Below are positions 8,077-16,949 of a DNA stretch of 44,108 bases, in pieces; position 1 is the stretch's first letter, and each line of letters starts with the position of its first letter. This DNA is from an uncultured Collinsella sp. (lineage in GTDB: Bacteria > Actinomycetota > Coriobacteriia > Coriobacteriales > Coriobacteriaceae), in contig CABRZN010000006.1 in assembly GCA_902475445.1 (NCBI GenBank), forward strand, positions 1 through 44,108. Direction: 5' to 3'. Both the position numbers and the translations under genes were made by a program. Under the pieces are notes generated by a model. That model was not told the DNA's origin. It searched no databases and worked only from the letters and a program-made list of their open reading frames with translations.

Positions 8077-8658
8077 TTGGCGCGCGTAAAACAAATAATC
8101 GGATGGACCGCGATCGTTCTGTTCGCTGCAACGCTGGCGGGCATCTGGGTGCTGACGGAGCAAAATGCGGTGGAGACGTCGTTGCTGAGCGAGTCCACCG
8201 CGCGTGTGGTGGAGGGTCAAGCTACGGGCGTACAGGCTGCCGATGTCGCGGGTGAAGCTCAGACCGAGAACGGGATGACCGGGGGCACCGATTCGGCTGC
8301 TTCGAATGTCCGGTCTGGCCGACTTGTTTCCATTCGCATGTGGGTGGCCACGAACGTCCGTCGCGTTGCCCATACCGTAGAGTTTTTCTTCGTCGGATTG
8401 TTCGTCTCGGTGGTCGTGGTTTGCTTTTCCGGGCGTCCGTGGAGCGTGTGCTCCCGTTGCGTGCCCGTGTTGCTCTTTTGCGCCGTCTGCTCCGTTGGCG
8501 ATCAGGTACATAAGATCTTTGTTCCCGGCAGGCATTTCGACGTTATCGATTTAGGATTCGATGCTGCGGGCTATGTCACCGCCATGCTGTTGGTATTGCT
8601 GGCAGCGGCGTTGGTGCGCTATGCGACTCGGCCGATCGGCGCCCATGCGAGGCGCTAG
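8077..8658 (+). CDS. VanZ-like membrane protein
   Basis: 193 residues. An N-terminal membrane helix (about 5-25) is followed by a 60-residue Ala/Gly/Thr-rich spacer, then two or three further helices. The RRVAHTVEFFFVGLF and DQVHKIFVPGRHFDVIDLGFD segments match VanZ-family proteins, where the pattern His/Glu then FVPGR-x-D recurs. VanZ confers low-level teicoplanin resistance in enterococci, but most family members have no known role. The TTG start is chosen because a near-perfect AAAGGAGGT lies 7 bases upstream. An earlier start would overlap the recombinase gene and remove the membrane-signal start. A terminator follows. Confidence 0.75.
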   Translation: MARVKQIIGWTAIVLFAATLAGIWVLTEQNAVETSLLSESTARVVEGQATGVQAADVAGEAQTENGMTGGTDSAASNVRSGRLVSIRMWVATNVRRVAHTVEFFFVGLFVSVVVVCFSGRPWSVCSRCVPVLLFCAVCSVGDQVHKIFVPGRHFDVIDLGFDAAGYVTAMLLVLLAAALVRYATRPIGAHARR

Positions 8659-8738
8659 CCGGTAACAAACCCGTTTCTGATAATGCGACCTTGTTGAATT
8701 ATTTTGTGTCGCGCGTATTTCCGAGCGGTCGGATTTGA

Positions 8739-8767
8739 GGGGCGAGCGGTAGAACGCTCGCCCTTTG
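8739..8767 (+). terminator. terminator after the VanZ-like gene
   Basis: GGGCGAGCG (8740-8748) pairs exactly with CGCTCGCCC (8755-8763) around a six-base loop, followed by TTTG. Confidence 0.75.
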
Positions 8768-8788
8768 TGCGCCACGATGCGGCACAAT

Positions 8789-8817
8789 GTACCGTAAAAG
8801 CTGTTTGTATCCGGTAC
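8789..8817. promoter_or_regulatory. candidate operator of the mur operon
   Basis: GTACCG (8789-8794) and CGGTAC (8812-8817) are exact inverted 6-mers with a 17-base spacer, 46 bases upstream of the regulator gene. Spaced palindromes like this are typical of sites bound by dimeric RpiR/MurR regulators. The role is inferred from position and symmetry only. Confidence 0.45.
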
Positions 8818-8862
8818 GAATCGTTCGTTGGTCTTTAATTCTTCTCAACGGAGGTGTTTGAG

Positions 8863-9714
8863 ATGGCAAACGGATTGCTTTTGCGGCTTCGCGAGCGTGA
8901 GCTCAGCGCGAGCCCGGTGGAACGCAATGTCATCGCATATGTAAGCGCTCATCCGCACGAGGTGGTCGGGCTGTCCGTCCGCGGTCTTGCCGATGCCACG
9001 TTCTCCTCGCCCTCGAGCATTTTGCGCTTTTGCAAGCGCTTGGGTTTTGCGGGCTACAAGGAGTTCCAGCGCGAACTGATTGCCGAGCTGGCGCTCTTGG
9101 GTGACAAGAAAGACGTTGCCCTCGAGGACATCTCCATGGATGACAGCGTCGAACGTATCGTGGGGAAGGTGATGAAAAGCAACGTGCGCACGATCGAAGC
9201 GACGGCGCGAACGCTCGATTACACCGTCTTGGAGCGATGTGCGGCCTATCTTAAGCGGGCACGCGCGGTCAATCTGTTCGGTATCGGTGCCTCTCGTTTG
9301 GTCGCGCACGATCTGGCGCAAAAGCTCATGCGTGTCGACAAAGAGTGCCATCTGTACGACGACTGGCATGATCAGCTCTTGTGTGCCAAGAACATGCATG
9401 AGGGCGATATGGCGATCGCCTTTAGCTACTCGGGCTTGACGCAAGAGGTGCTGGACTGCACCGCCGAGGCTCAACGTCACAACTGTCCCGTTGTGGCCGT
9501 TACCAAAGTAGATGGATCATCCAAGCTTGCCACCATGGCCGATGCCGTGCTCGGCGTCGCTGCGAGTGAGCCCTTGGTCCGCAGCGGTGCCATGGCTTCG
9601 CGTATGGCCCAGCTTATGGTTGTCGATGCCCTGTACGCTGCTTACGTTGCCGGCGACTACGAACGGGCGACGCATGTCATTAAGCAAAACTACATCGAGA
9701 AACAGGAAAGATGA
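8863..9714 (+). CDS. murR: RpiR/MurR-family transcriptional regulator
   Basis: 283 residues: an N-terminal RpiR helix-turn-helix (about 1-77; LADATFSSPSSILRFCKRLGFAGYKEF) followed by a sugar-isomerase (SIS) ligand domain at about 120-265 (VNLFGIGASRLVAHDLAQKL and AIAFSYSGLTQEVLD). In the MurR branch the ligand is N-acetylmuramic acid 6-phosphate. It is the first gene of the operon with murQ, a PTS transporter and mupG, so it probably controls them through the palindrome upstream. The ATG at 8863 is chosen because GGAGG lies eight bases before it; a GTG at 8854 overlaps that site. The gene symbol rests on context. Confidence 0.85.
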   Translation: MANGLLLRLRERELSASPVERNVIAYVSAHPHEVVGLSVRGLADATFSSPSSILRFCKRLGFAGYKEFQRELIAELALLGDKKDVALEDISMDDSVERIVGKVMKSNVRTIEATARTLDYTVLERCAAYLKRARAVNLFGIGASRLVAHDLAQKLMRVDKECHLYDDWHDQLLCAKNMHEGDMAIAFSYSGLTQEVLDCTAEAQRHNCPVVAVTKVDGSSKLATMADAVLGVAASEPLVRSGAMASRMAQLMVVDALYAAYVAGDYERATHVIKQNYIEKQER

Positions 9715-9724
9715 GGTGAATGAA

Positions 9725-10648
<924 letters not shown>

Positions 10649-10705
10649 GTGCGCGGCGTGAGCTGATATGACATCCAGACGAGATACCCAATACAAGGAG
10701 GAGTT

Positions 10706-12136
10706 ATGACGAACAAAGAGCTGGCTCAAAAGCTGCTGGACCTTTTGGGCGGTAAAGACAACGTGCTCGCAAACGCGGCGTGCATGACGCGCCTGCGCGT
10801 GACCGTCAAAGACGCGGGCAACGTCGACACGGAGGGCATTAAGGCACTCGACGGCGTGATGGGCCTGGTCGAGGACGACACGATGCAGATCGTGCTGGGT
10901 CCGGGCAAGGTGAATAAGGTGCTCGAGGAGTTCTCCAAGCTCACCGGCCTTGCGAAAGGCGTTGCTGACGAGAGCGTGGTTGACGCTGCGGCCACAAACA
11001 AGGCCGCGCAGAAGGCCAAGTACGAGTCCAAGCCGGTTCAGGCCTTCCTCAAGAAGATTTCCAATGTCTTCGTCGCCCTGCTTCCCGGCATCATTGCGGC
11101 TGGCCTCATCAACGGTATCTGCAACGTCATTAACGTCTCGACGGCAGGCGCGCTTGCAGGCGAGTGGTGGTACCAGGGCATTCGCTCCATGGGCTGGGCC
11201 CTGTTTGCCTATCTGCCCATCTTGGTGGGCTATAACGCGGCACGTGAGTTTGGCGGCTCCGCTGCGCTGGGCGGCATCGCCGGCATGATGTGTATCGCCA
11301 ACAGTGCCATGCCCCTGCTTGCGCCTGGCGCGGCTGATCCTGCCGCTGCCATTCTGCTGCCGCTCACCAATGCGCAGTACAACCCCGCAGCGGGCGGCAT
11401 GATCGCGGCTCTTATCGCTGGCGCATTTTTTGCCTGGATGGAGCGTCAGATTCGCAAGGTTATGCCCAACGCACTCGACACGTTCTTGTCCCCGCTGCTG
11501 GTGCTCATCATCGGCGCCTTTGCTCTGATGCTCGTCATCCAGCCGGTTGGCGCATGGCTGACGACTGCCATCTTTAGCGTTTTGACCTTTATCTTCGAGA
11601 AGCTGGGCGTCCTGGGCGGCTATATCCTGTCGGCAGGCTTCTTGCCGCTGGTTTCCGTCGGCCTGCATCAGGCGCTCACGCCGATCCACGCTATGCTCAA
11701 CGATCCCGACGGCGCTACCAAGGGCATCAATTACCTGCTTCCCATCCTTATGATGGCTGGCGGCGGTCAGGTCGGTGCCGGTCTGGCGCTGTACTTTAAG
11801 ACCAAGAACGCCAAGCTCAAGAAGTACGTCGCAGAGTCCATTCCCGTTGGAATCCTCGGTGTGGGCGAGCCTCTGATGTATGCCGTTACGCTGCCGCTCG
11901 TTCGTCCGTTTGTGACGGCCTGCCTGGGTGCCGGATTTGGCGGCGCGCTCGCGGCGCTGCTTCACATCGGCACGGTTTCTCAGGGCGTTTCCGGTCTGTT
12001 TGGCCTGCTGATCGTCGTTCCTGGCCAGCAGCTCGGCTACGTTGCCGCTATGCTGCTTGCCTATGCCGCCGGCTTTGTCCTGACGTGGTTCTTTGGCGTC
12101 GACGAGCAGAAGATCGACGAGTTCTTTGGCGAGTAG
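10706..12136 (+). CDS. murP: PTS EIIBC transporter, probably for MurNAc-type sugars
   Basis: 476 residues. The N-terminal EIIB domain (1-~90) carries the phosphorylated Cys26 in AACMTRLRVTV. The EIIC membrane domain begins near 110 and has about ten helices, with the GVGEPLMYAVTLPL signature near the end. The system imports and 6-phosphorylates a sugar. There is no EIIA domain, so EIIA must come from elsewhere, as for E. coli MurP. The operon partners MurQ and MupG point to MurNAc or MurNAc-GlcNAc disaccharide as substrate; glucose or sucrose type cannot be excluded from sequence alone. AAGGAGG precedes the ATG. A terminator-like hairpin follows. Confidence 0.85.
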   Translation: MTNKELAQKLLDLLGGKDNVLANAACMTRLRVTVKDAGNVDTEGIKALDGVMGLVEDDTMQIVLGPGKVNKVLEEFSKLTGLAKGVADESVVDAAATNKAAQKAKYESKPVQAFLKKISNVFVALLPGIIAAGLINGICNVINVSTAGALAGEWWYQGIRSMGWALFAYLPILVGYNAAREFGGSAALGGIAGMMCIANSAMPLLAPGAADPAAAILLPLTNAQYNPAAGGMIAALIAGAFFAWMERQIRKVMPNALDTFLSPLLVLIIGAFALMLVIQPVGAWLTTAIFSVLTFIFEKLGVLGGYILSAGFLPLVSVGLHQALTPIHAMLNDPDGATKGINYLLPILMMAGGGQVGAGLALYFKTKNAKLKKYVAESIPVGILGVGEPLMYAVTLPLVRPFVTACLGAGFGGALAALLHIGTVSQGVSGLFGLLIVVPGQQLGYVAAMLLAYAAGFVLTWFFGVDEQKIDEFFGE

Positions 12137-12203
12137 TTTGATATCGCGAGCCGTGTTGCTCAGGGCTCGCGGCGCGCGGCAGATTTCTTGATGCTATGGT
12201 TGT

Positions 12204-12237
12204 GCCGGCGGGGCTAACTGCTCCGCCGGCCTTTTTT
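12204..12237 (+). terminator. terminator/attenuator between murP and mupG
   Basis: GCCGGCGG (12204-12211) pairs with CCGCCGGC (12223-12230), followed by six T residues. The T-tract runs straight into the mupG Shine-Dalgarno (AAAGGAG, 12238-12244), so it lies inside the operon and would reduce rather than abolish mupG transcription. Confidence 0.8.
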
Positions 12238-12253
12238 AAAGGAGTGTTGAAGC

Positions 12254-13306
12254 GTGAAAACGGGTATTTCGATTTATCTTTCCAGCCCTCTGCAGGATAT
12301 TGAGCGGACAATTGAGCGTGGTGCCGCGGCGGGTGCGCGCTATGCGTTCACCTCGCTGCATATTCCCGAGGATGGGGGAGCGGCGTATGCCGATAAGGTC
12401 CGTCATGTGCTGTCGCTGCTTTCCGCCCGCGGCATTGCGCTCATTGCCGATGTGGGGCCTCGCACGTGCGATTTGCTCGGGCTTGAGCGCATCGAGGACC
12501 TGCGCGATCTGGGGTTGGAATACCTTCGTTTGGACTATGGCTTTAGCGCCCAGCGGGTCGCGGAGCTGTCCGGTGTATTTCGCATTGTGGTCAATGCATC
12601 GACGGTGAGTTCTGATGAAATCGCATCGTGGCGTGAGGCCGGTGCCGATGTGACTCGTTTTGCCGCCTGCCACAATTTTTACCCCAAGCCTTATACCGGT
12701 TTAGCTCTGGAGGACATTGCTCGGGTGAATCTTCGTCTTGCGGCGCTTGGATTCGAAATCATGGCTTTTGTGCCGGGTGATGCTAACGTTCGCGGGCCGG
12801 TATTCGAGGGACTGCCGACGGTCGAGGCGCAGCGCGGTCGCGCGTCAAAGGTTGCCCTCAACATGCTTGAGCTTGCACATGGCGCCGATTGCGACATTGT
12901 GTTGGTCGGCGACCCCGATCTTTCCGATGCGGGCTGGGCGCAGTTTGCTCAAGTTTCCGCCGGATACGTGGACTTGCAATGCGAGCTTGAGCCCGGTTAT
13001 GCCTATGTACGTGGGCAGATTCATCACGACCGGCCCGATTCGAGCACCCTCATCTTTAGGTCTCAGGAGTCGCGTACGACGCTTAAGCCGGATTTCGTGC
13101 CGACGGATGCCGGTGCCGGCCTGTTTCGAAAGGCGGGGTCGATCGCTGTGAGCAATAGCGGCTATGGGCGCTACGAAGGCGAGCTTGAGATTGCGCGGGT
13201 CGATCTTCCCGGTGACGAGCGCATGAACGTTGCGGGTCATATCACGCCCGAGGCAATGGAGCTGCTGCCGTTCATCAAACGCGGATTCGGGGTACGGTTC
13301 GTTTAG
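12254..13306 (+). CDS. mupG: MupG-type 6-phospho-N-acetylmuramidase (DUF871 family)
   Basis: 350 residues with the DUF871/MupG layout: an N-terminal TIM barrel (ISIYLSSP, FTSLHIPED, IADVGPRT, LRLDYGF, VVNAST, ACHNFYPKPYTGL, VLVGDPDLS) and a C-terminal cyclophilin-like domain (about 240-350). In Staphylococcus aureus MupG hydrolyses MurNAc-6-phosphate-GlcNAc to MurNAc 6-phosphate, the substrate of MurQ. The position after murR-murQ-murP fits that role exactly. The GTG at 12254 follows GGAG by nine bases. The gene is separated from murP by a terminator-like hairpin. The family call is firm; the precise substrate is inferred. Confidence 0.88.
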   Translation: MKTGISIYLSSPLQDIERTIERGAAAGARYAFTSLHIPEDGGAAYADKVRHVLSLLSARGIALIADVGPRTCDLLGLERIEDLRDLGLEYLRLDYGFSAQRVAELSGVFRIVVNASTVSSDEIASWREAGADVTRFAACHNFYPKPYTGLALEDIARVNLRLAALGFEIMAFVPGDANVRGPVFEGLPTVEAQRGRASKVALNMLELAHGADCDIVLVGDPDLSDAGWAQFAQVSAGYVDLQCELEPGYAYVRGQIHHDRPDSSTLIFRSQESRTTLKPDFVPTDAGAGLFRKAGSIAVSNSGYGRYEGELEIARVDLPGDERMNVAGHITPEAMELLPFIKRGFGVRFV

Positions 13307-13398
13307 TGTGTGACCCGTGGGCTACAATTGGCCCACCATGCGAAGGCGCCTCGTGTGGCGTGTGCCTGCGTTGGCCGATCTATATTCGGAGGATTCCC

Positions 13399-13758
13399 AT
13401 GACCGTACTGTTTGTTGAATATCCCAAGTGCTCGACCTGTAAGAAGGCCAAGGCATGGCTGGACGAACACGGGGTAGAGTATATCGACCGCGATATCGTT
13501 TTGGACAATCCCACGGCTGATGAGCTTGCGACCTGGATTGCTCGTTCGGGGCTGCCGGTGCGGCGCTTCTTTAATTCGTCGGGCATGAAATATCGAGAGC
13601 TGGGCCTGAAGGCGCGTCTGGATGCGGGCATGACGGATCGAGAGTGCTACGAGCTGCTGGCGACCGACGGTATGCTGGTTAAGCGCCCACTGCTGGTGGG
13701 CGACGACTTTGCGATTCCTGGCTTTAGGGAATCGGCTTGGGCCGAGGCGTTGCTGTAG
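13399..13758 (+). CDS. ArsC/Spx-family thioredoxin-fold protein
   Basis: 119 residues. It begins VEYPKCSTCKKAKAWLDEHG, with a redox-type Cys11-x2-Cys14 pair, then shows the conserved RDIVLDNPT and LVKRPLLVG segments of the arsenate reductase/Spx family. Proteins of this group (YffB-like) rarely reduce arsenate, and their usual partner is unknown. Spx itself binds RNA polymerase, but its C-terminal features are not clear here. The ATG follows GGAGG. It stands alone, with no ars genes nearby, so an arsenate-resistance role is not supported. Confidence 0.8.
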   Translation: MTVLFVEYPKCSTCKKAKAWLDEHGVEYIDRDIVLDNPTADELATWIARSGLPVRRFFNSSGMKYRELGLKARLDAGMTDRECYELLATDGMLVKRPLLVGDDFAIPGFRESAWAEALL

Positions 13759-13830
13759 CGGCTGCGGAAAGTGCGACCCGTTTTGAGTGCTCAGGGTGGG
13801 ACGTGTTTTCCATCGGCGGGCTCGCTCGAC

Positions 13831-14241
13831 TCAATCCTCGAGCTGTGCCCATTCGTGCGGATCGTAGACCTTTACGTGCTTGTTGGGCTTGCCGCTCCAG
13901 TACTCCTCGTCCATAAAGGGCAGATATGCCTGAACGCCGGGGCAGATAAAGGGGATCCGCTGCTGTTGCAGTCGCTCGCGCTGGCGCTGCTCCAGGTGCG
14001 CCTCGGATATGACGGTCGGCATACCGGACAGCTCGACGAGGCTTGCCTGGATTCGCTTAAGGTCGGGGAGTCCCGCGTGCCATGACATCCGCATGATCAA
14101 AAAGGATGCACGGCGGTATTTTGCCTGCATCACCGTGATGGCGGGGCGCAGAGTGGGATGGATTTTGTCCCGTTCGGGCCAAAGGTCAGCAGTGATCTCG
14201 AGGCCCAGGGTCTCCCATAGGTAATCAAGCTCTTCGTCCAT
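13831..14241 (-). CDS. hypothetical protein, resembles the N-terminal domain of some MarR-type proteins
   Basis: 136 residues. The segment LSGMPTVISEAHLEQRQRERLQQQRIPFICPGVQAYLPFMDEEYW (positions ~70-115) recalls a domain found in some larger MarR-type winged-helix proteins, which has the pattern Arg-x-Arg-Leu then IPFIVPG-x-x-LYLPF. The winged helix itself is absent, so this is either a stand-alone domain or a truncated gene. It is convergent with the ArsC-like gene and its start lies 266 bases from tRNA-Gln. Function unknown; the family link is recalled, not checked. Confidence 0.6.
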   Translation of the reverse strand: MDEELDYLWETLGLEITADLWPERDKIHPTLRPAITVMQAKYRRASFLIMRMSWHAGLPDLKRIQASLVELSGMPTVISEAHLEQRQRERLQQQRIPFICPGVQAYLPFMDEEYWSGKPNKHVKVYDPHEWAQLED

Positions 14242-14434
14242 GGCGCCTCGATATCTACGTGATCATTGATACTTCGATTGTGTTGCCTGGTGCTATCGTT
14301 TTCGCGGTAGAATCTGCCAACGGTTGACGGCTACCGCTCGCGGCGTTTTGCCCTTCGTGTGCAGCGGTCGACTTCACAGGTCCTTCACGTGTTGGCCGTA
14401 TTTGATTGAATTTCAAAAAAGTCAAAATTGGGGC

Positions 14435-14463
14435 TTGCGTCACGGCCGGACTTCCCGTATATT
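14435..14463 (+). promoter_or_regulatory. promoter of the tRNA operon
   Basis: TTGCGT (14435-14440) and TATATT (14458-14463) are separated by exactly 17 bases, and the first tRNA starts 45 bases downstream. A good sigma-70-type promoter in the right place. The rest of 14242-14434 shows no gene. Confidence 0.65.
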
Positions 14464-14507
14464 TCTTTCTTGCGCAAAGGCACAGCCGAGCGCAGCGATG
14501 CAGTCAT

Positions 14508-14581
14508 TGGGATGTCGTCTAATGGCAGGACAGCGGATTCTGGTTCCGTCAATGGGGGTTCGACTCCCTCCATCCCAGCCA
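14508..14581 (+). tRNA. tRNA-Gln (CTG)
   Basis: Acceptor stem TGGGATG (14508-14514) pairs with CATCCCA (14571-14577). The anticodon loop TTCTGGT gives anticodon CTG, and the T-loop is GGTTCGACTCC. The 3' CCA is encoded (14579-14581). It reads CAG codons. Confidence 0.97.
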
Positions 14582-14598
14582 TTGCATTTGCTACATAT

Positions 14599-14675
14599 GG
14601 CCCGTTCGTCTAGCGGTTTAGGACGCCGCCCTCTCAAGGCGGAGATCACCAGTTCGAATCTGGTACGGGCTACCA
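14599..14675 (+). tRNA. tRNA-Glu (CTC)
   Basis: Acceptor stem GGCCCGT (14599-14605) pairs with ACGGGCT (14665-14671). Anticodon loop CTCTCAA gives anticodon CTC, and the T-arm is AGTTCGAATCT. CCA is encoded (14673-14675). It lies 17 bases after tRNA-Gln in the same transcript and reads GAG codons. Confidence 0.97.
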
Positions 14676-14685
14676 AAATTGAACG

Positions 14686-14713
14686 CCCGGGCCTCGTAAG
14701 AGACCCGGGTTTT
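14686..14713 (+). terminator. terminator of the tRNA operon
   Basis: CCCGGG (14686-14691) pairs with CCCGGG (14704-14709), with CT/AG extending the stem inside, followed by four T residues. Confidence 0.8.
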
Positions 14714-14772
14714 GTGTATTGACCGATATTTAAGGCGCGCGTTGAGTCTGCCGCCCGGACCGAGGAGTTGTC

Positions 14773-15690
14773 ATGGACCTGCCTATCAGCTTGGAAGACA
14801 TCACGTATGCCGAGAACTATCTGGCGCAGGGCGACCTGGCTACGGCGACGCCGCTGCTTGAGCGTCTGGTGGAGCTCGCCGAGGAGTATATCGACGCTGA
14901 GTGCAAGACGGAGGAGAAGCGCCAGTACTTTAGCTTCGACAGCAAGTTTGAGCGCCTGGCCTATCGCCGTGTGGAGAAGGATCCGCGCGAGCTGGTGCAG
15001 GTCGAGGTTCCCTTTGACCGCCTGTACTCCGACATGGCGTTTGCCTACATTCGCCAGCAGGATTATGTGAGTGCTCGGAATGCCCTGATGCAGGCCGTGC
15101 GTTGGGATCCCATGAACTGCAACTATCGCTTGGACTTGGCCGAGCTGTTCCGCGCGCTTGAGGACAAGCAGGAGTGGGCATCGCTCTCGTTCTCGGTGCT
15201 GGAGCGCGCGAGCGACGGTAAGTGCGCCGCACGCGCCTACACCAACTTGGGTCAGTACTTCTTGGAGCCCGAGACCGAGAACATTTCGGCTGCCGTGGGC
15301 TGCGCGCGTCTGGCGCTGCGCCTGGCGCCCAATGATGCGCATACGACGCGCCTGCTCAACAAGATCCATACCACCTATCCGGATGCCGCGGACGAGAGTG
15401 ACGACCATGTGATGGGTGAGCTCGCCCTGCAGGGCGTGCCGACCTCGCCTTCGGCCGAGATCGCCATCTGCCTGATCATGTGCGCGACCGATGCTGCAAG
15501 CGACGGCGACAAGCAGGAGGCTACGCGTCTGACGGTCCGTGCCCGCGACCTGGTGGGCGAGGAGGCATGCGCGGCGATTATCAAGCTGGTGCGCGAGAGC
15601 GATGCCGAGCTTAATGCCGAGCGCAGGGCAAAGCGCGAGGCTGCGGGCTCAAACGCCAATGGCGCCAAGGAGGCCGGCGATGCCCAGTAA
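14773..15690 (+). CDS. TPR-containing cytoplasmic protein
   Basis: 305 residues, mostly helical, with tetratricopeptide-like pairs: AENYLAQGDLATATPLLERLVE (about 14-35, split as AENYLAQGDLATA / TPLLERLVE), DMAFAYIRQQDYVSARNALMQAV and AARAYTNLGQYF. The acidic N-terminus and Lys/Arg/Ala-rich C-terminus (ERRAKREAAG) are probably flexible. No signal peptide or membrane helix is seen. It overlaps smpB by 11 bases, so the two are translationally coupled, suggesting a link to ribosome rescue or simply shared expression. GAGGAG precedes the ATG. The function is unknown. Confidence 0.8.
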   Translation: MDLPISLEDITYAENYLAQGDLATATPLLERLVELAEEYIDAECKTEEKRQYFSFDSKFERLAYRRVEKDPRELVQVEVPFDRLYSDMAFAYIRQQDYVSARNALMQAVRWDPMNCNYRLDLAELFRALEDKQEWASLSFSVLERASDGKCAARAYTNLGQYFLEPETENISAAVGCARLALRLAPNDAHTTRLLNKIHTTYPDAADESDDHVMGELALQGVPTSPSAEIAICLIMCATDAASDGDKQEATRLTVRARDLVGEEACAAIIKLVRESDAELNAERRAKREAAGSNANGAKEAGDAQ

Positions 15691-16150
15691 GCGCGAGCGC
15701 AAGCTCATTTCCAAGAATCGCTCGGCACATCACGAGTACTTTATCGATGAGACGTTTGAGTGCGGTATTGAGCTGAGCGGTACCGAGGTCAAGTCGATTC
15801 GCGAGCGCGCGTGCCAGATTACCGATACCTTTGCACTGATTCGTGGCGGGGAGTGCTGGCTCGTCGGCCTGCATATCCACCCTTATAGCCATGGTGGCGT
15901 GTGGAATCGCGATCCCGACCGTCGGCGCCGTCTGCTGCTGCACCGCAAGGAGATCGACTTTCTTGACGGCAAACTTCGCAACCGTGGTTATGCGCTGGTT
16001 CCGTTGGAGCTCTACTTTAATACCGACGGTCGCGTAAAACTGCTGCTGGGTCTGGGTCGCGGCAAGAAGCTCTACGACAAGCGCGAGGACATGGCCAAGC
16101 GTGATGTCCAACGCGAGATCGACCGCGCCCTCAAGGAACGCAACCGCTGA
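15680..16150 (+). CDS. smpB: SsrA-binding protein SmpB
   Basis: 156 residues, the normal length. SmpB binds tmRNA and brings it to stalled ribosomes for trans-translation. Family motifs are visible: KLISKNRSAHHEYFI, the GIELSGTEVKSIRE RNA-binding loop (about 30-43), DTFALIRGGECWL, HIHPYSHG, RRRLLLHRKEI, and the basic C-terminal tail YDKREDMAKRDVQREIDRALKERNR (split at DVQ). The ATG at 15680 lies inside the end of the TPR gene. The tmRNA gene is not in the window. RNase R, its usual functional partner, is at 5059. Confidence 0.96.
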   Translation: MPSKRERKLISKNRSAHHEYFIDETFECGIELSGTEVKSIRERACQITDTFALIRGGECWLVGLHIHPYSHGGVWNRDPDRRRRLLLHRKEIDFLDGKLRNRGYALVPLELYFNTDGRVKLLLGLGRGKKLYDKREDMAKRDVQREIDRALKERNR

Positions 16151-16162
16151 CCGTCCTTCATA

Positions 16163-16229
16163 AGTTGCGGTGGAATACGGACTGTTTTGCCTGTTTGAGG
16201 GGCTATTCAGTCCCTATTTCACCGCAACT
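16163..16229. repeat. 67-nt palindromic intergenic repeat, copy 2
   Basis: Arms 16163-16184 and 16208-16229 start AGTTGCGGTG and end GGACTG in the stem sense, with a 23-base spacer. Same total length and nearly the same arms as the element at 2376-2442, apparently in the opposite orientation. It lies 13 bases after the smpB stop. Confidence 0.8.
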
Positions 16230-16271
16230 GCGGGTGTCCCATCTTTCTTACTGTTCTGACACATATGTTTC

Positions 16272-16305
16272 AAAGGCGGCGTCCGTTATGGGCGCTGCCT
16301 TTTTT
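16272..16305 (+). terminator. terminator upstream of the flavin reductase gene
   Basis: AAAGGC-GCG-CC (16272-16284) pairs imperfectly with GG-CGC-GCCTTT (16290-16302) around GTTAT, followed by a run of T residues. It ends the smpB transcript 52 bases before the next start. Confidence 0.75.
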
Positions 16306-16356
16306 GTGGGTACATACATCCATGAGGTTCCAACCCGAGCTAGGGGAGTGATCGTT

Positions 16357-16860
16357 ATGGACAAAACTGCGTTCTTTACCATGCCGAGCGGCCTGTACGT
16401 GGTGAACTCCGCTGCAGACGGGCTGCGCGCCGGCTGCGTCATCAACACGGCGGTGCAGGTGACGTCCATGCCGCCGCGTATTTCGGTTGCCGTTAACAAG
16501 GAAAACGTCACCTCGGGCGTCATCGCATCAGCCAAAGCGTTCGCGCTGACCGTGATCGATCAGACCGCCGACATGCTCTACATCGGTAACTTTGGGTTCC
16601 GCACCAGCAGCGATTATGACAAGTTTGCCAAATACGAGACCCGCGAGACGGCTCTTGGCATGCCCTATGTGCCCGAGCATGCGGCGGCCTTGTTTAGCTG
16701 CCGTTTGATCGACACTGTGGATGTGGGCACGCATCTACTGTTTATCGGCGAGGTCGAGGATGCCGAGCGTCTGAGCGACGAGACGCCGCTGACGTACGAC
16801 TTCTACCACAAGGTCTTGAAGGGCAAGACGCCGCCCAAGGCCTCATCGTATCAAGGCTAG
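16357..16860 (+). CDS. flavin reductase-like FMN-binding protein
   Basis: 167 residues of the flavin-reductase (split-barrel) family: FTMPSGLYVVNS, INTAVQVTSMPPRISVAVNKENVTSGVI (FMN phosphate-binding region, about 31-60, split at PPR), and FGFRTSSDYDKF. Proteins of this type pass electrons from NAD(P)H or rubredoxin through FMN. In anaerobes the same domain is often fused to rubredoxin as 'high-molecular-weight rubredoxin', an electron donor to oxygen-scavenging flavodiiron proteins. Here a separate rubredoxin gene follows 89 bases downstream, which supports that kind of role. The ATG at 16357 is preceded by GGGGAG. Confidence 0.85.
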   Translation: MDKTAFFTMPSGLYVVNSAADGLRAGCVINTAVQVTSMPPRISVAVNKENVTSGVIASAKAFALTVIDQTADMLYIGNFGFRTSSDYDKFAKYETRETALGMPYVPEHAAALFSCRLIDTVDVGTHLLFIGEVEDAERLSDETPLTYDFYHKVLKGKTPPKASSYQG

Positions 16861-16878
16861 AAATGTTTTAAAAACACT

Positions 16879-16905
16879 TGCATTATATTATTGGGAACCT
16901 ATACT
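16879..16905 (+). promoter_or_regulatory. probable promoter of the rubredoxin gene
   Basis: TTGCAT (16879-16884) and TATACT (16900-16905) are separated by 15 bases, in a strikingly AT-rich stretch (16861-16910) for this genome. The spacing is short, so the exact boxes are uncertain. An ATTATATTAT core between the boxes could be a regulator site. Confidence 0.45.
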
Positions 16906-16949
16906 AATAAGTGAAGTACATCAGCAGTCACGTTCGAGAGGAGAACATC

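Noticed and set aside
8041..8535. A 164-codon minus-strand frame over the VanZ-like gene
   Set aside because: The plus-strand frame has a near-perfect ribosome site, membrane helices and VanZ motifs; the minus-strand frame has none.
13399..13758. An arsenate-resistance gene
   Set aside because: The protein is of the ArsC/Spx fold, but there are no other ars genes and this subgroup is seldom an arsenate reductase.
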